A DNA stretch of 64,000 bases from Cognatilysobacter xinjiangensis (lineage in GTDB: Bacteria > Pseudomonadota > Gammaproteobacteria > Xanthomonadales > Xanthomonadaceae). This document shows positions 21,459 through 31,773 of the stretch, in pieces. The notes beneath the pieces were generated by a model, which worked only from the letters and a program-made list of their open reading frames with translations, searched no databases and was not told where the DNA came from. Position numbers and translations under genes: made by a program. The first letter of the stretch is position 1; each line of letters opens with the position of its first letter. The DNA is taken from assembly GCF_014651995.1 (NCBI RefSeq), contig NZ_BMXY01000003.1, forward strand, positions 262,085 to 326,084, written 5' to 3'.

Positions 21459-21462
<4 letters not shown>
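20278..21462 (-). CDS. ABC-2 type transporter permease, NatB-like
   Basis: A 394-residue permease. It has an N-terminal membrane helix (about 25-45), a large extracytoplasmic domain (about 50-190), then five or six helices (for example VLSILLPYLLILSSFLGGAYL and MLVVLVPMVLIGTSLLTF), with the cytosolic coupling segment DATAGERERQSLEPLLATPASR that is characteristic of the NatB/YhaP group. It partners with the ATPase encoded immediately upstream, whose stop overlaps this start (ATGA). Homologues export sodium or peptides; substrate unproven. Confidence 0.88.
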
Positions 21463-22205
<743 letters not shown>

Positions 22206-22212
22206 GGCCGGC

Positions 22213-23715
22213 TTACGGCTCCCATCCGTTGAAGCTGGTGAACGGCGGCACGGGCGCGACCGTCTCCAGGCATTTCGTGTCGAGCGCTTTCGCGTCCGTG
22301 GTTTCGATGAACTTGCCGATCAGCTTGGGCATGCAGCCGATCGCCATCACGTTGTGGCCCTGGCCGCGCAGCACCACCGCCTTCGAGTTGGGCAGCGCCT
22401 TCGCCACGCGTTCGGCGTAGACCGGCGGCGTCACCGGATCGAGCTCGCCCGACATCAGCAGCACCGGCACGTCGCTCGCGAGCGGCCTGGCGAAGTCGGC
22501 CGGGCGCGTGCCATGCGGCCAGGCGCGGCAGGCGGCGAAGAACATGTCGGCCATGTCGGTGCCGAGCGCGGTCTTCGCGTCGGCCGGATCGACGACGTAG
22601 CGGTCGGCGTCCTCGGCGCAGATCACCGACCACTGCATGCCGCGGTTCATGCTGCCGCTCATGGACTCGCCGCCCAGCGACGCGAGCGCGGCGAGCGGGC
22701 CATAACGGCCCTGCACCGCCTCGTCGACGACGACGGGCAGCAGCGCTGCGGCCTGCGGCACGTAGGAGAACAGCTGCGTGAGGCCGACCACCGTCTGCGC
22801 GGTGAGCTTATCGCGCTTGGCCTCGCCGGTGGCGGGATCGCGGTACTCGACCTCGACCGGCGCCGCGGCGAGGCGCTGCTTGAGCGTGGCCAGCTGCGTG
22901 CGCATGTCCTGCGGATAGCGCCTGGCGCAGGCCGGGTCCTTCGCGCAGGCCTGGCCGCGCAGCTCGAGCGTGCGCTCGAACATGCGCGCGAACTCGCCGC
23001 CGGCGACCACGTCGTTGGGCAGCACGCCGTCGAGCACGATGCTGCGCGTGCTGCCAGGATGGCGCATCGCGTACTGCTGCGCGACGCGGGTGCCGTAGGA
23101 CACGCCGACCAGGTTCACCGTCGGCGCGCCGAGCGCCTTGCGCACCGCGTCGAGATCCTCGACCGCGATCGTCGTGGTGAACAGGCGCGGATCGTTCTTC
23201 AGCGTCGCCGCGCACTTGCCCGCGTACTCGGCGATCGCCTCGAGGCCCTCGCGGTCCTCGTACTGCCCGAGCAGGTCCTTCGGGCAGTCCAGCGGCGCCG
23301 AGCCGCCGGTGCCGCGCTGGTCGATGAAGAACAGGCTGCGCGCCTTGCGCACCTCGCGCAGCGCGCCGGCCACCTGCGCGGCGTATTCGGACGAGGCCTG
23401 CCCGGGGCCACCGGCGAGGAAGAACACCGGGTCGGCGACCGGCTCGGCGTTGTCGCGCGGCGGCAGCCAGGCGATGCGCAGGTCGATCTTGCGGCCGTCG
23501 GGCTTGGCCGGATCTTCCGGCACGGCCAGCGTGCCGCACATGCCGTCGAGCGTCTGCGCGGCGAGCGCGCCCGACAGCGCGCAGGGTTCGAACTGGATGC
23601 GGCCGACCGTCCGCTTGGCGGACTCGGCCTCCGGCTGCGGCGTCGCGTCGCGCGCGCCGGAACAACCGGCGAGTGCGAGTACGAGCGCCGTCGCGAGCAA
23701 GCGCGTGCGAGGCAT
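22213..23715 (-). CDS. Alpha/beta-hydrolase lipoprotein, TAP-like
   Basis: A 500-residue exported hydrolase with lipobox LALAGC (Cys18). It has an alpha/beta-hydrolase fold: oxyanion region FFLAGGPGQAS, FIDQRGTGGS, nucleophile elbow LVGVSYGTR (Ser), late acid in LLMSGELDPVTPP and catalytic His in RGQGHN. The C-terminal TAP-like domain and the PGQ/RGTG motifs match the prolyl-aminopeptidase/tripeptidyl-aminopeptidase group. It probably trims peptides in the envelope. ATG 23715 has GGAA upstream; in-frame ATGs at 23736 and 23754 are alternatives. First gene of the NatAB operon. Confidence 0.88.
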   Translation of the reverse strand: MPRTRLLATALVLALAGCSGARDATPQPEAESAKRTVGRIQFEPCALSGALAAQTLDGMCGTLAVPEDPAKPDGRKIDLRIAWLPPRDNAEPVADPVFFLAGGPGQASSEYAAQVAGALREVRKARSLFFIDQRGTGGSAPLDCPKDLLGQYEDREGLEAIAEYAGKCAATLKNDPRLFTTTIAVEDLDAVRKALGAPTVNLVGVSYGTRVAQQYAMRHPGSTRSIVLDGVLPNDVVAGGEFARMFERTLELRGQACAKDPACARRYPQDMRTQLATLKQRLAAAPVEVEYRDPATGEAKRDKLTAQTVVGLTQLFSYVPQAAALLPVVVDEAVQGRYGPLAALASLGGESMSGSMNRGMQWSVICAEDADRYVVDPADAKTALGTDMADMFFAACRAWPHGTRPADFARPLASDVPVLLMSGELDPVTPPVYAERVAKALPNSKAVVLRGQGHNVMAIGCMPKLIGKFIETTDAKALDTKCLETVAPVPPFTSFNGWEP

Positions 23716-23766
23716 GGCGTGTTTCCGAAGGTTCATGGGTGACGGGTTGGACATGGCGTAGCGGGC

Positions 23767-23937
23767 TCAGGCCGCCGCGCCACAGCGCGACGGGCCGAGG
23801 AACGCGATCCACAGCGCCGAGTAGACGGCGGTGGCGAACGCGGTGAGGTCGAACACGATCGACAGCAGCAGCGTGAGCGCGGTGGCGGCGGCGAGCAGCG
23901 CGTTGCGGCGCGCGGCCGGCGAAAGGCGCGGATTCAT
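23767..23937 (-). CDS. Small membrane protein (56 residues) in the XRE operon
   Basis: Starts MNPRLSPAARRNALLAAATA and ends CGAAA. A basic N-terminus is followed by one or two hydrophobic stretches (about 14-30 and 33-48), so it is probably membrane-embedded. Its ATG overlaps the stop of the XRE regulator by 4 bases (ATGA, 23937-23934), good evidence that it is translated. No family was recognised. It is the third gene of a membrane protein-regulator-small protein operon. Confidence 0.6.
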   Translation of the reverse strand: MNPRLSPAARRNALLAAATALTLLLSIVFDLTAFATAVYSALWIAFLGPSRCGAAA

Positions 23938-24134
23938 ACGGTGTCTCCAGGCAGGAAGATGGCCTCGATCGGCTCGTCGAACAGCCGGGCGATGCGGAAA
24001 GCGAGCGGCAGGCTCGGGTCGTACTTGCCGGTCTCGATCGCGTTGATGGTCTGGCGCGAGACCGCGAGCCGCTCGGCCAGCTCGCCCTGCGACCAGCCCT
24101 GCGCCTCGCGCAGCTCGCGCATGCGACTTTCCAT
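23934..24134 (-). CDS. XRE-family transcriptional regulator, YozG-like
   Basis: A 66-residue protein that is almost entirely a Cro/CI-type helix-turn-helix: MRELREAQGWSQGELAERL, recognition helix VSRQTINAIETGKYDPSL, then LAFRIARLFDEPIEAIF. This short type often travels with small membrane proteins and represses its own operon. It starts one base after the stop of the membrane gene. The two dyads upstream of that operon (24729-24744 and 24771-24790) are natural candidates for its binding sites. Confidence 0.88.
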   Translation of the reverse strand: MESRMRELREAQGWSQGELAERLAVSRQTINAIETGKYDPSLPLAFRIARLFDEPIEAIFLPGDTV

Positions 24135-24135
24135 G

Positions 24136-24720
24136 TCAGCCGTAGCGCCGCGCGATCACGATCTTCGCCAGCCCGTACACCAGGCAGAGCATCGGGAAGA
24201 CCCAGATCATCGCCATCGCGGACGGCACGTCGATCACCTTTGCCGCCTGCAGCAGGCCCGCGGCGAAATACGCCAGCGAGACCAGCGCGGTGGCCAGGCT
24301 GATCGACTCGACCTCGATGCGGCGTTGCATCTCGTCGGTGTCGCGGATGTGCCGCAGCATGGCGCGCATCGCGAGGCCCACGAACGGAATCGGCGACAGC
24401 GCCACCAGCGCGCGCAGCGCCGGGTCGTCGACGTGGTGCTTGAGCAGCCAGATCGAGCCGAGGATGGCCACCGTGTAGCCGGCCATGGCCGGCGCGAACT
24501 CGCGCATGTAGCGGCGCCGCAGCGCCGGCGTGCTGGCGTCGGCCGGATCCGGCAGGTGGCGGGCGAGCAGCCCGGCGACCAGCAGCCCGGTGCCGATGCC
24601 GGCCAGCAGGCCGCGTACGAAATCCGGTACGAGGCCGGGCACCAGCCAGTGCGCGGCCGCCGTGCAGAGCAGCAGCAGGACACCGGAGGCGAGGCAGAGG
24701 CGGACTTTCGAGGTCTTCAC
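24136..24720 (-). CDS. Integral membrane protein of the XRE operon
   Basis: A 194-residue protein with about five membrane helices (around 8-28, 33-53, 76-95, 103-117 and 139-190) and a central basic segment (MRAMLRHIRDTDEMQRRIEVESISL). The latter pattern is shared by small membrane proteins linked to YozG-like regulators. Function is unknown. The start codon is GTG at 24720, lying 8 bases from a perfect dyad, so repressor binding there could block the promoter or the start. First gene of a three-gene operon. Confidence 0.75.
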   Translation of the reverse strand: MKTSKVRLCLASGVLLLLCTAAAHWLVPGLVPDFVRGLLAGIGTGLLVAGLLARHLPDPADASTPALRRRYMREFAPAMAGYTVAILGSIWLLKHHVDDPALRALVALSPIPFVGLAMRAMLRHIRDTDEMQRRIEVESISLATALVSLAYFAAGLLQAAKVIDVPSAMAMIWVFPMLCLVYGLAKIVIARRYG

Positions 24721-24728
24721 GGCAGGCG

Positions 24729-24744
24729 GTCAAGTAAACTTGAC
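24729..24744. promoter_or_regulatory. Operator dyad 1 at the XRE-operon start
   Basis: A perfect 16-base dyad GTCAAGTAAACTTGAC, 8 bases upstream of the GTG start of the membrane gene. It shares TGTCAAG/CTTGACA-type half sites with dyad 2. Confidence 0.6.
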
Positions 24745-24770
24745 AGGCATCCTCACCGCCTGCGGGCGGG

Positions 24771-24790
24771 CTGTCAAGCTCGCTTTACAG
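24771..24790. promoter_or_regulatory. Operator dyad 2 and -35 element of the XRE operon
   Basis: CTGTCAAGC and GCTTTACAG form a 20-base dyad with one mismatched pair. On the minus strand it includes a consensus -35 TTGACA (24777-24772). A repressor bound here would cover the promoter. Confidence 0.5.
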
Positions 24791-24993
24791 ACCCCGACGG
24801 ACGGTCGTGCCATCGCGAACGTCGCGATGGCAGCGTCGCCAAGTCTCTTAAGCAAATGCGCAGCTTGCAGCGGCGAACGGGCAAGGCCTGCGCGCCCCGG
24901 CTCCGCGTCCGCAGCCATGCATTACGCGCGACCGAAGACGTCCGTCCCTTGCTTCGCGGCGATGTGCCTGTCGCGCACCGCGCAGCCGGGATT

Positions 24994-25030
24994 CGCCCCG
25001 CGTTACTTCGAGCTGACGTACTTCTCGCGG
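24994..25030 (-). repeat. Duplicated 3' end of the reductase gene, remnant copy
   Basis: These 37 bases are identical to 25109-25145, which encode the last residues REKYVSSK, the stop codon and 9 bases beyond it. The two copies are 115 bases apart. In this copy the sequence upstream of the shared part no longer matches the reductase, so it is a dead fragment of the gene end. Confidence 0.85.
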
Positions 25031-25108
25031 TGGGCGAACGGGCACGGCTTGCGAGCCGCAGGCTCGCGTGCCCGAGAGCGCCACGCGCAGCGCGCGTGGC
25101 CGGGGATC

Positions 25109-25145
25109 CGCCCCGCGTTACTTCGAGCTGACGTACTTCTCGCGG
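25109..25145 (-). repeat. Duplicated 3' end of the reductase gene, functional copy
   Basis: The intact partner of the 37-base repeat at 24994-25030. It contains the true stop codon (25120-25118). Confidence 0.85.
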
Positions 25146-25915
25146 CGGATCTGCTGCACCGCCAGCCCGTGACCCTTCAGCGCCTCGAAGCAGGCGTCGA
25201 CCATGTTCGGATTGCCGCAGAGATACGCGACGTCGCCGGCCGCGTCGGGCGCGAACTCGTCGAGGAACTGCTGCACGTAGCCGTGGCGCACGTCGGCATG
25301 CGCCTGCGGCGAGCCCGCTTCGGGCAACTCGCGCGAGAAGCAGGGCACGAAGCGGAAGTGCGACGGATGCTTCGTCGCGAAGGCGCGGAACTCGTCGCCG
25401 TAGAGCAGCTCGGCCGGCGTGCGCGCGCCGAACAGCAGCACCACCTCGATGCCGCGCTCGCCGATCAGGCGTTCGAGCTCGGGCAGCATCGCGCGGTAGG
25501 GCGTCACGCCGGTGCCGGTGGCGATCAGCAGGTAACGGCGGTTGCTGTCGCCCGGCATCAGGCAGAAGCGGCCGAACGGCCCGCTCGCCATCACCGTGCC
25601 GCCGATCTCCAGCCCCTCGAACAGCGCGGTGGCCGCGCCGCCGGGCACGTAGCTCACCGCGATCTCCACCGCCTCGCCCGGGCCGAGCGCGTGGTCGTGG
25701 ATCGTGGCCAGCGAATAGCTGCGCTTGGTCGCGGTGCCGTCGGCGTAGGTGAAATGCACCTGGATGAACTGGCCGGGGATGAAGTCGAGCGGCTGGCCGT
25801 CCTCGCGCACGAAGCTGTAGTGGCCGACGCTGGGCGCCAGCATGCGGCGCGAGACGAGCTTCAGGAGGAACTGGACGATGGCCAAGACTGCGATCCGATC
25901 GGGCGCCCGCGGCAC
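25118..25915 (-). CDS. Ferredoxin/flavodoxin-NADP reductase-like FAD oxidoreductase
   Basis: A 265-residue FNR-fold protein: FAD-binding barrel with FIPGQFIQVHF and the RSYSLAT flavin motif, then the NAD(P) domain with IATGTGVTPYRAML and LLFGARTPAELLY, and YLCGNPNMVDACFE near the end. It terminates in KYVSSK rather than an aromatic residue stacked on flavin. It probably passes electrons between NAD(P)H and a ferredoxin or flavin. The start is uncertain: GTG 25915 is the longest, but homologues suggest translation nearer the LLKLVSRRML segment (about residue 17). Divergent from the ABC exporter. Confidence 0.88.
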   Translation of the reverse strand: MPRAPDRIAVLAIVQFLLKLVSRRMLAPSVGHYSFVREDGQPLDFIPGQFIQVHFTYADGTATKRSYSLATIHDHALGPGEAVEIAVSYVPGGAATALFEGLEIGGTVMASGPFGRFCLMPGDSNRRYLLIATGTGVTPYRAMLPELERLIGERGIEVVLLFGARTPAELLYGDEFRAFATKHPSHFRFVPCFSRELPEAGSPQAHADVRHGYVQQFLDEFAPDAAGDVAYLCGNPNMVDACFEALKGHGLAVQQIRREKYVSSK

Positions 25916-25993
25916 GGCCGCTGGAACGCTGCAGCGCGCGGGGTGCGCGCGAAGGCTGCCTATACTACCGGGATCACGGCTCGACCCCCCGAC

Positions 25994-26956
<963 letters not shown>

Positions 26957-26982
26957 ACGCGGCCAACGTCTACGGAAATCCG

Positions 26983-27783
26983 ATGTCCACCTCTCCCGAC
27001 ACGCTGCAGACCCCGCCGTCCGGCCACCTCGTCGCGCTCGGCACCATCGTGCGCCGCGAGGTGCACCGCATCCTGCGAATCTGGGGCCAGACGCTGGTAC
27101 CGCCGGCGATCACCATGACGCTGTACTTCCTGATCTTCGGCGGGCTGATCGGCTCGCGCGTGGGCAGCATGGACGGCATCAAGTACATGGACTTCATCGT
27201 GCCGGGCCTGGTCATGATGAGCGTTATCCAGAACAGCTACGGCAACATCTCCTCAAGCTTCTTCGGCGCCAAGTTCGGCCGCCACGTCGAGGAGCTGCTG
27301 GTCAGCCCGATGCCGAACTGGGTGATCCTCGCCGGCTACGTCGCCGGTGCCGTTCTACGCGGTCTGATGGTGGGCGCGATCGTGCTGCTGATCGCGATGC
27401 TGTTCACCAGCGTGGAAGTGCCGCATCCGTTCGTGACGTTCACCACCGTGCTGCTGGGCGCGACGATCTTCGCGCTGGCCGGCTTCGTCAACGCCGTGTA
27501 CGCGAAGAAGTTCGACGACATCGCGATCGTGCCGACCTTCATCCTCACCCCGCTCACGTATCTGGGCGGCGTGTTCTATTCGGTGAAGCTGCTGCCGGGC
27601 TGGGCCGAGGCGGCCACGCACCTCAATCCGATCTTCTACATGGTCAACGCGTTCCGCTTCGGCCTGCTCGGCCGCAGCGACGTGCCGCTCGCGGTCGCCT
27701 ACGGGCTGATGCTCGCGTTCGTCGTCGTGCTCGGCGCGCTCGGCCTGTGGCTGCTCAAGCGCGGCGTGGGCCTGCGAAGCTAG
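26983..27783 (+). CDS. ABC-2 permease, YadH-like
   Basis: A 266-residue permease with six predicted membrane helices and the ABC-2 signature region (HVEELLVSPMPNWVILAGYV; VPTFILTPLTYLGGVFYSV; HLNPIFYMVNAFRFGLLG). It forms the channel for the ATPase encoded directly upstream. GGAAAT precedes ATG 26983. Long frames in the other phases here are shadows. Confidence 0.9.
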   Translation: MSTSPDTLQTPPSGHLVALGTIVRREVHRILRIWGQTLVPPAITMTLYFLIFGGLIGSRVGSMDGIKYMDFIVPGLVMMSVIQNSYGNISSSFFGAKFGRHVEELLVSPMPNWVILAGYVAGAVLRGLMVGAIVLLIAMLFTSVEVPHPFVTFTTVLLGATIFALAGFVNAVYAKKFDDIAIVPTFILTPLTYLGGVFYSVKLLPGWAEAATHLNPIFYMVNAFRFGLLGRSDVPLAVAYGLMLAFVVVLGALGLWLLKRGVGLRS

Positions 27784-27858
27784 AATGACTTCAGGCCCAT
27801 GCGAGGGGGATCGCATGCGCCCACAGTCCGCACACGCAACGTCCGGGGGAGGACCGCG

Positions 27859-28533
27859 ATGAGCCAGCTCGTCGATATTTTTCTGCAGCCGTCGAAGGTG
27901 TTCGCCGCCGAGCGCGAGCGCCCCACTTTCCTCGTGCCCGCGCTGGTGCTCGCCGTGCTGGCGATCGCGTTCACGCTGGCGTACTTCTTCCGCGTCGATC
28001 CGGCCTGGTACGCGGACCACATGTTCGACGCCTCCGGCTCGCAGATGTCGGCCAAGCAGATGGCGCAGGCCAGGGCCAACATGCCGTCGCCGAAGGTGAT
28101 GGGCGTGTTCGGCGCGGTGGGCGTCGTCGTCACCGTGGCGCTGATGCTGGCGATCAGCGCCCTGTATTACTGGATCGTCTCGAAGATCACCGGCCGCGGC
28201 CTCGGTTACAAGCACGGCCTGAGCCTGGCGGCCTGGTCGGCGATGCCGGCGGTGCTGGGCTCGATCATCGCGCTCGTCGGCGCGCTCACCATGAACCCGC
28301 AGACCGGCATCGAATCGCTGATGCTCACCCACGTCGACCCGCTGCTGGTGCAGCTGCCGGCGGACGCGCGCTGGAACCGCCTGGCGCAGACCGCCGACCT
28401 GCTCAGCATCTGGACGGTGTTCCTGTCGGCGCTGGGCTGGCGCATCTTCGCGCGCAGCTCGTGGGCGCAGGCGCTGGTGGTCGCGCTGCTGCCGCTGCTG
28501 GTGGTGTACGGCGTGGTCGCGCTGATTCCCTGA
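27859..28533 (+). CDS. Yip1-family integral membrane protein
   Basis: A 224-residue protein with a short cytosolic start ([19 protein letters not shown], a typical Yip1-domain opening) and five membrane helices (about 25-43, 76-100, 120-145, 175-190 and 205-222). Bacterial Yip1 proteins have no settled function. GGGGGAGGA lies before ATG 27859. It is 11 bases upstream of the exporter adaptor gene, so probably in the same operon. Confidence 0.82.
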   Translation: MSQLVDIFLQPSKVFAAERERPTFLVPALVLAVLAIAFTLAYFFRVDPAWYADHMFDASGSQMSAKQMAQARANMPSPKVMGVFGAVGVVVTVALMLAISALYYWIVSKITGRGLGYKHGLSLAAWSAMPAVLGSIIALVGALTMNPQTGIESLMLTHVDPLLVQLPADARWNRLAQTADLLSIWTVFLSALGWRIFARSSWAQALVVALLPLLVVYGVVALIP

Positions 28534-28544
28534 CAGGTTTTTCG

Positions 28545-29798
28545 ATGACTCCCAAGACGAAGAAGTGGCTGGCCGGCGCGCTGGTCGTCGCCGTGCTCGT
28601 GCTGCCGTTCGCGCTGCGCGGCCTGCATGGCGAAGGCGGCGTGGACGTGCAGGTGCAGCCGGCCGCGCAGCACTCGGTGCGCCCGACCATCCTCGCCTCC
28701 GGCACGCTGGCCTACGGCACCGAGGTGAACCTCACCGCGGAAGTGGTGGCCAAGGTCGAGCGCATCCTCGTCGAGGAAGGCGACACCGTGCAGCAGGGCC
28801 AGCTGCTGATGACGCTGGATCCCAAGACCTACCGCAACGCGATCGACCGCGAGACGGCGGGCCGTCGCCAGGGCCAGATCGCGATCGATCGCCAGCGCGC
28901 GACGCTCGCGCTGCGCGAGGCGCAGTACCGCCGCTCGCAGGCGCTGGCCGCGCAGCAGCTGATCGACCGCAACAAGCTCGAGGAGGACCGCCTCGCGCTC
29001 GAGCAGGCGCGCGCCGAGCTCGCCACCAGCACCGAATCGCTGCGCCGCGCGCAGGCGGTGCTGGGCGATGCCTACGAGCAGCTCGGCAAGACCGAGATCC
29101 GTGCGCCGATCGCCGGCCGCATCGTCGACCTGCCGATCAAGGTCGGCGAGACCGCGATCCCGTCGACCAACGCGCTGGCCGGCGCGAAGCTGATGAAGAT
29201 CGCCGACGTCTCCGCGCTGATCGCCGAGCTCAAGGTCGACGAGGCCGACATCGGCCAGGTGTCGATCGGCCAGTCGGTCGACGTCTACCCGGCCTCGTAT
29301 CCCGATACCGCGCTGCACGGCCGCGTGCAAAAGATCGCGCTGGCGCCGACCATCGAAGGCCAGGCGCGCGCGTACAAGGTCACCGTCACGCTCGACGATC
29401 CCGGCCGCCTCAACCTGCGCTCGGGGATGAGTGCGCGCGCCGACGTGTACCTCGGCGATGGCCGCGCGCAGCTCGCCGTGCCGGTCGAGGCGGTCGTCGA
29501 GGAGACGGCGGAAACGCCGCTCGCCGACGACGGCGATGCGCCGAAGGAAGCGGCCAAGGCCGCCGAGCCCAAGCTCTACGTGTGGGTCGAGCGCGACGGC
29601 CGCGCGCGCAAGGTCGCGGTGAAGACCGGGCCCTCGGACGACCGCTGGCAGGCGATCACCGCCGGCATCAAGGCGGGCGACCGCGTGATCGTAGGCCCGG
29701 CCAAGACGCTGCGCCGCCTGCGCGACGGCGACAAGGTCACGGTGAAGACCGCGAAGGAACTCGAGGCCGCGAACGACAAGGACGGGGCCGCGTCGTGA
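28545..29798 (+). CDS. MacA-like periplasmic adaptor (HlyD family)
   Basis: A 417-residue membrane-fusion protein: one N-terminal membrane segment (about 8-24), a lipoyl half-motif ([22 protein letters not shown]), a coiled-coil hairpin (about 95-185), the second lipoyl half ([20 protein letters not shown]) and beta-barrel and membrane-proximal domains. A low-complexity acidic/Ala stretch (about 325-345) is inserted in the last domain. It links the inner-membrane pump to a TolC-like channel, which is not encoded here. The stop overlaps the next start. Confidence 0.92.
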   Translation: MTPKTKKWLAGALVVAVLVLPFALRGLHGEGGVDVQVQPAAQHSVRPTILASGTLAYGTEVNLTAEVVAKVERILVEEGDTVQQGQLLMTLDPKTYRNAIDRETAGRRQGQIAIDRQRATLALREAQYRRSQALAAQQLIDRNKLEEDRLALEQARAELATSTESLRRAQAVLGDAYEQLGKTEIRAPIAGRIVDLPIKVGETAIPSTNALAGAKLMKIADVSALIAELKVDEADIGQVSIGQSVDVYPASYPDTALHGRVQKIALAPTIEGQARAYKVTVTLDDPGRLNLRSGMSARADVYLGDGRAQLAVPVEAVVEETAETPLADDGDAPKEAAKAAEPKLYVWVERDGRARKVAVKTGPSDDRWQAITAGIKAGDRVIVGPAKTLRRLRDGDKVTVKTAKELEAANDKDGAAS

Positions 29799-30493
29799 TC
29801 GAGCTCGCGGGCATCGTGAAGCGCTACACGATGGGCGAGGAAGTGGTGCAGGCGCTGCGCGGCGTCGACCTTTCGATCGGTCGCAACGAGTACGTCGCGT
29901 TGACCGGCCCGTCGGGTTCGGGCAAGTCCACGCTGATGAACCTGCTCGGCTGCCTCGACTCACCCACCGAAGGCCATTACGTGCTCAACGGCCGCGACGT
30001 GGCCGGCATGGACGACGACGAGCTCGCCCGCGTGCGCAACCGCGAGATCGGTTTCGTGTTCCAGAGCTTCCACCTGCTGCCGCGCCAGAGCGTGCTGCAG
30101 AACGTGATGCAGCCCCTGGTGTACCGCGGCCTCCCGCGCGCCGAACGCGTGCGCCGCGCGACCGAGGCGTTGAACAAGGTGGGCCTGGGCAACCGCCTCG
30201 ACCATCGCCCCAACCAGCTTTCCGGCGGCCAGCGCCAGCGCGTGGCCGTCGCGCGTGCGCTGGTCGGCGAGCCCTCGCTGCTACTTGCCGACGAGCCCAC
30301 CGGCAACCTCGACTCGCAGACCTCGCACGAGATCATGGCGCTGTTCGACGCGCTGCACGCGCAGGGCCAGACGGTCATCGTGGTGACCCACGAGCCCGAC
30401 ATCGCCGCGCACTGCCATCGCGTGCTGCGCGTGCTCGACGGGCGCATCGTGGAAGACGTGCGGCAGGTGCCCCGCACGGCGGCGGTGCACTGA
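29795..30493 (+). CDS. MacB-type ABC ATPase (LolD-like)
   Basis: A 232-residue ATPase: Walker [10 protein letters not shown], signature LSGGQRQR, Walker [17 protein letters not shown] and switch His in VTHEPDI. The GNLDS extension marks the LolD/MacB mechanotransmission group. It starts with GTG at 29795, overlapping the adaptor stop (GTGA), and its own stop overlaps the permease start. In E. coli MacB this domain is fused to the permease; here they are separate genes. Confidence 0.93.
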   Translation: MIELAGIVKRYTMGEEVVQALRGVDLSIGRNEYVALTGPSGSGKSTLMNLLGCLDSPTEGHYVLNGRDVAGMDDDELARVRNREIGFVFQSFHLLPRQSVLQNVMQPLVYRGLPRAERVRRATEALNKVGLGNRLDHRPNQLSGGQRQRVAVARALVGEPSLLLADEPTGNLDSQTSHEIMALFDALHAQGQTVIVVTHEPDIAAHCHRVLRVLDGRIVEDVRQVPRTAAVH

Positions 30494-31713
30494 TGCAGGC
30501 CTATCTCGAAGCGCTGCGCGCCGCGCTGTCCAGCCTGTCGGCGCACCGGCTGCGCAGCTTCCTGACCACGCTCGGCATCCTGATCGGCACCGCCAGCGTG
30601 ATCGCGGTGGTCTCGCTGGTGCAGGGCTTCTCCGACTCGATCCGCAGCCAGTTCGCCGACATCGGCGGCAGCACGCTCAGCGTCGAGGCCGAGAACGACA
30701 ACGACAACTTCCGCACCGGCAAGATCAACACACTCACCGCGCGCGACGTCGATGCGCTGCGCCATCGCGTGCCGGGCATCGACCAGGTCGCGCCCACGCT
30801 CGGCGTCGCTGCCGGCCAGGCCAGCTGGCGCGGCCGCAGCAGCCAGCCGCAGGTGATCGGCACCACCAGCGAGTTCCAGCAGGTGCGCGCGCGCTATCCG
30901 CAGGTCGGGCGCTTCCTGACCCGCGCCGACGACGAGGGCCGCCGCCGCGTCGCGGTGATCGGCAGCAAGGTGCGCGACGACCTGCACATGCCGGCCAATC
31001 CCGTCGGCCAGTACATCAAGCTCGGCGGCGACTGGTTCAAGGTCGTCGGCATGATGGAGCCCAAGGGCGAGGTGTTCGGCTTCAGCCAGGACAACTACGT
31101 CGTGATCCCGTTCGACGTCGCGCGCGCGATGACCGGCAACGCGATCGAGCCGATGATCGGCGTGTCCTTCACCGTGCAGCGCATCGACGAGGTCGACGCC
31201 GTGCAGGAGCGCGCGCGCCGTGCGCTGCGCGCCAGCCGCGGCTTGAAGCCGGGCGTCGAGGACGATTTCCAGATCCAGGCGGCCAACTCGATCAAGGAAC
31301 AGCTCGAGAAGATCACCGGCATGGCCACCGCGGTGCTCGGCGGCATCGTCGGCATCTCGCTGCTGGTCGGCGGCATCGGGATCATGAACATCATGCTGGT
31401 GAGCGTGACCGAGCGCACCCGCGAAATCGGCATCCTCAAGGCGCTCGGCGCCACGCGCCGCGACATCATGGTGCAGTTCCTGCTGGAGGCCGCGCTGCTC
31501 GCGCTTCTCGGCGGCGTGGTCGGCATCGTGCTCGGCTACGCGGCGGGCGCGGGCATCGCTGCGCTGATCCCCAACTTCCCGCCGGCGTCGGTACCGCTGT
31601 GGGTGGTGCTGGTCGCGGCGGGCTTCTCGGCGATGGTCGGCGTGGTGTTCGGCCTGATGCCGGCCTCGAAGGCCGCCGGGCTCGATCCGATCGAGGCGTT
31701 GCGCTACGAGTGA
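30493..31713 (+). CDS. MacB-type ABC permease
   Basis: A 406-residue permease: one N-terminal helix (about 22-48), a large periplasmic MacB core domain (about 49-275) and three C-terminal helices (about 283-310, 335-355 and 370-392), with the FtsX-type segment SVTERTREIGILKALGATRRDI. Mechanotransmission pumps of this class drive substrates through a TolC channel rather than across the inner membrane. It overlaps the ATPase by one base (TGATG). The operon ends at the hairpin 31716-31744. Confidence 0.93.
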   Translation: MQAYLEALRAALSSLSAHRLRSFLTTLGILIGTASVIAVVSLVQGFSDSIRSQFADIGGSTLSVEAENDNDNFRTGKINTLTARDVDALRHRVPGIDQVAPTLGVAAGQASWRGRSSQPQVIGTTSEFQQVRARYPQVGRFLTRADDEGRRRVAVIGSKVRDDLHMPANPVGQYIKLGGDWFKVVGMMEPKGEVFGFSQDNYVVIPFDVARAMTGNAIEPMIGVSFTVQRIDEVDAVQERARRALRASRGLKPGVEDDFQIQAANSIKEQLEKITGMATAVLGGIVGISLLVGGIGIMNIMLVSVTERTREIGILKALGATRRDIMVQFLLEAALLALLGGVVGIVLGYAAGAGIAALIPNFPPASVPLWVVLVAAGFSAMVGVVFGLMPASKAAGLDPIEALRYE

Positions 31714-31715
31714 CG

Positions 31716-31744
31716 GCGATCGTCCGGCTGCGCCGGACGATCGC
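31716..31744. terminator. Hairpin between convergent exporter operons
   Basis: A perfect 13-bp stem GCGATCGTCCGGC / GCCGGACGATCGC with a 3-base loop, immediately after the MacB permease stop and 30 bases from the end of the RND gene. It probably acts in both directions; no T tract is seen. Confidence 0.6.
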
Positions 31745-31773
31745 GCCACCGCATGTTCCCGGACCGTCGCGCG

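Larger units (their letters stand above)
24721..25117. other. 397-base gap with operators, hairpins and a duplicated gene tail
   Basis: No gene was found here. From the left it holds two dyads that face the XRE operon. Then there is about 200 bases without a recognisable signal, and a 37-base copy of the end of the reductase gene at 24994-25030. Two strong hairpins follow directly after the true reductase stop: 25039-25074 (7+7 bp arms with a 5-base bulge) and 25080-25100 (GCCACGCGC / GCGCGTGGC). They could terminate reductase transcription, though without a T tract. Confidence 0.6.

Noticed and set aside
27798-27817. CATGCGA / TCGCATG inverted repeat upstream of the Yip1 gene
   Set aside because: A 7-base stem with a 6-base loop is weak evidence in DNA of this composition; not listed as an operator.
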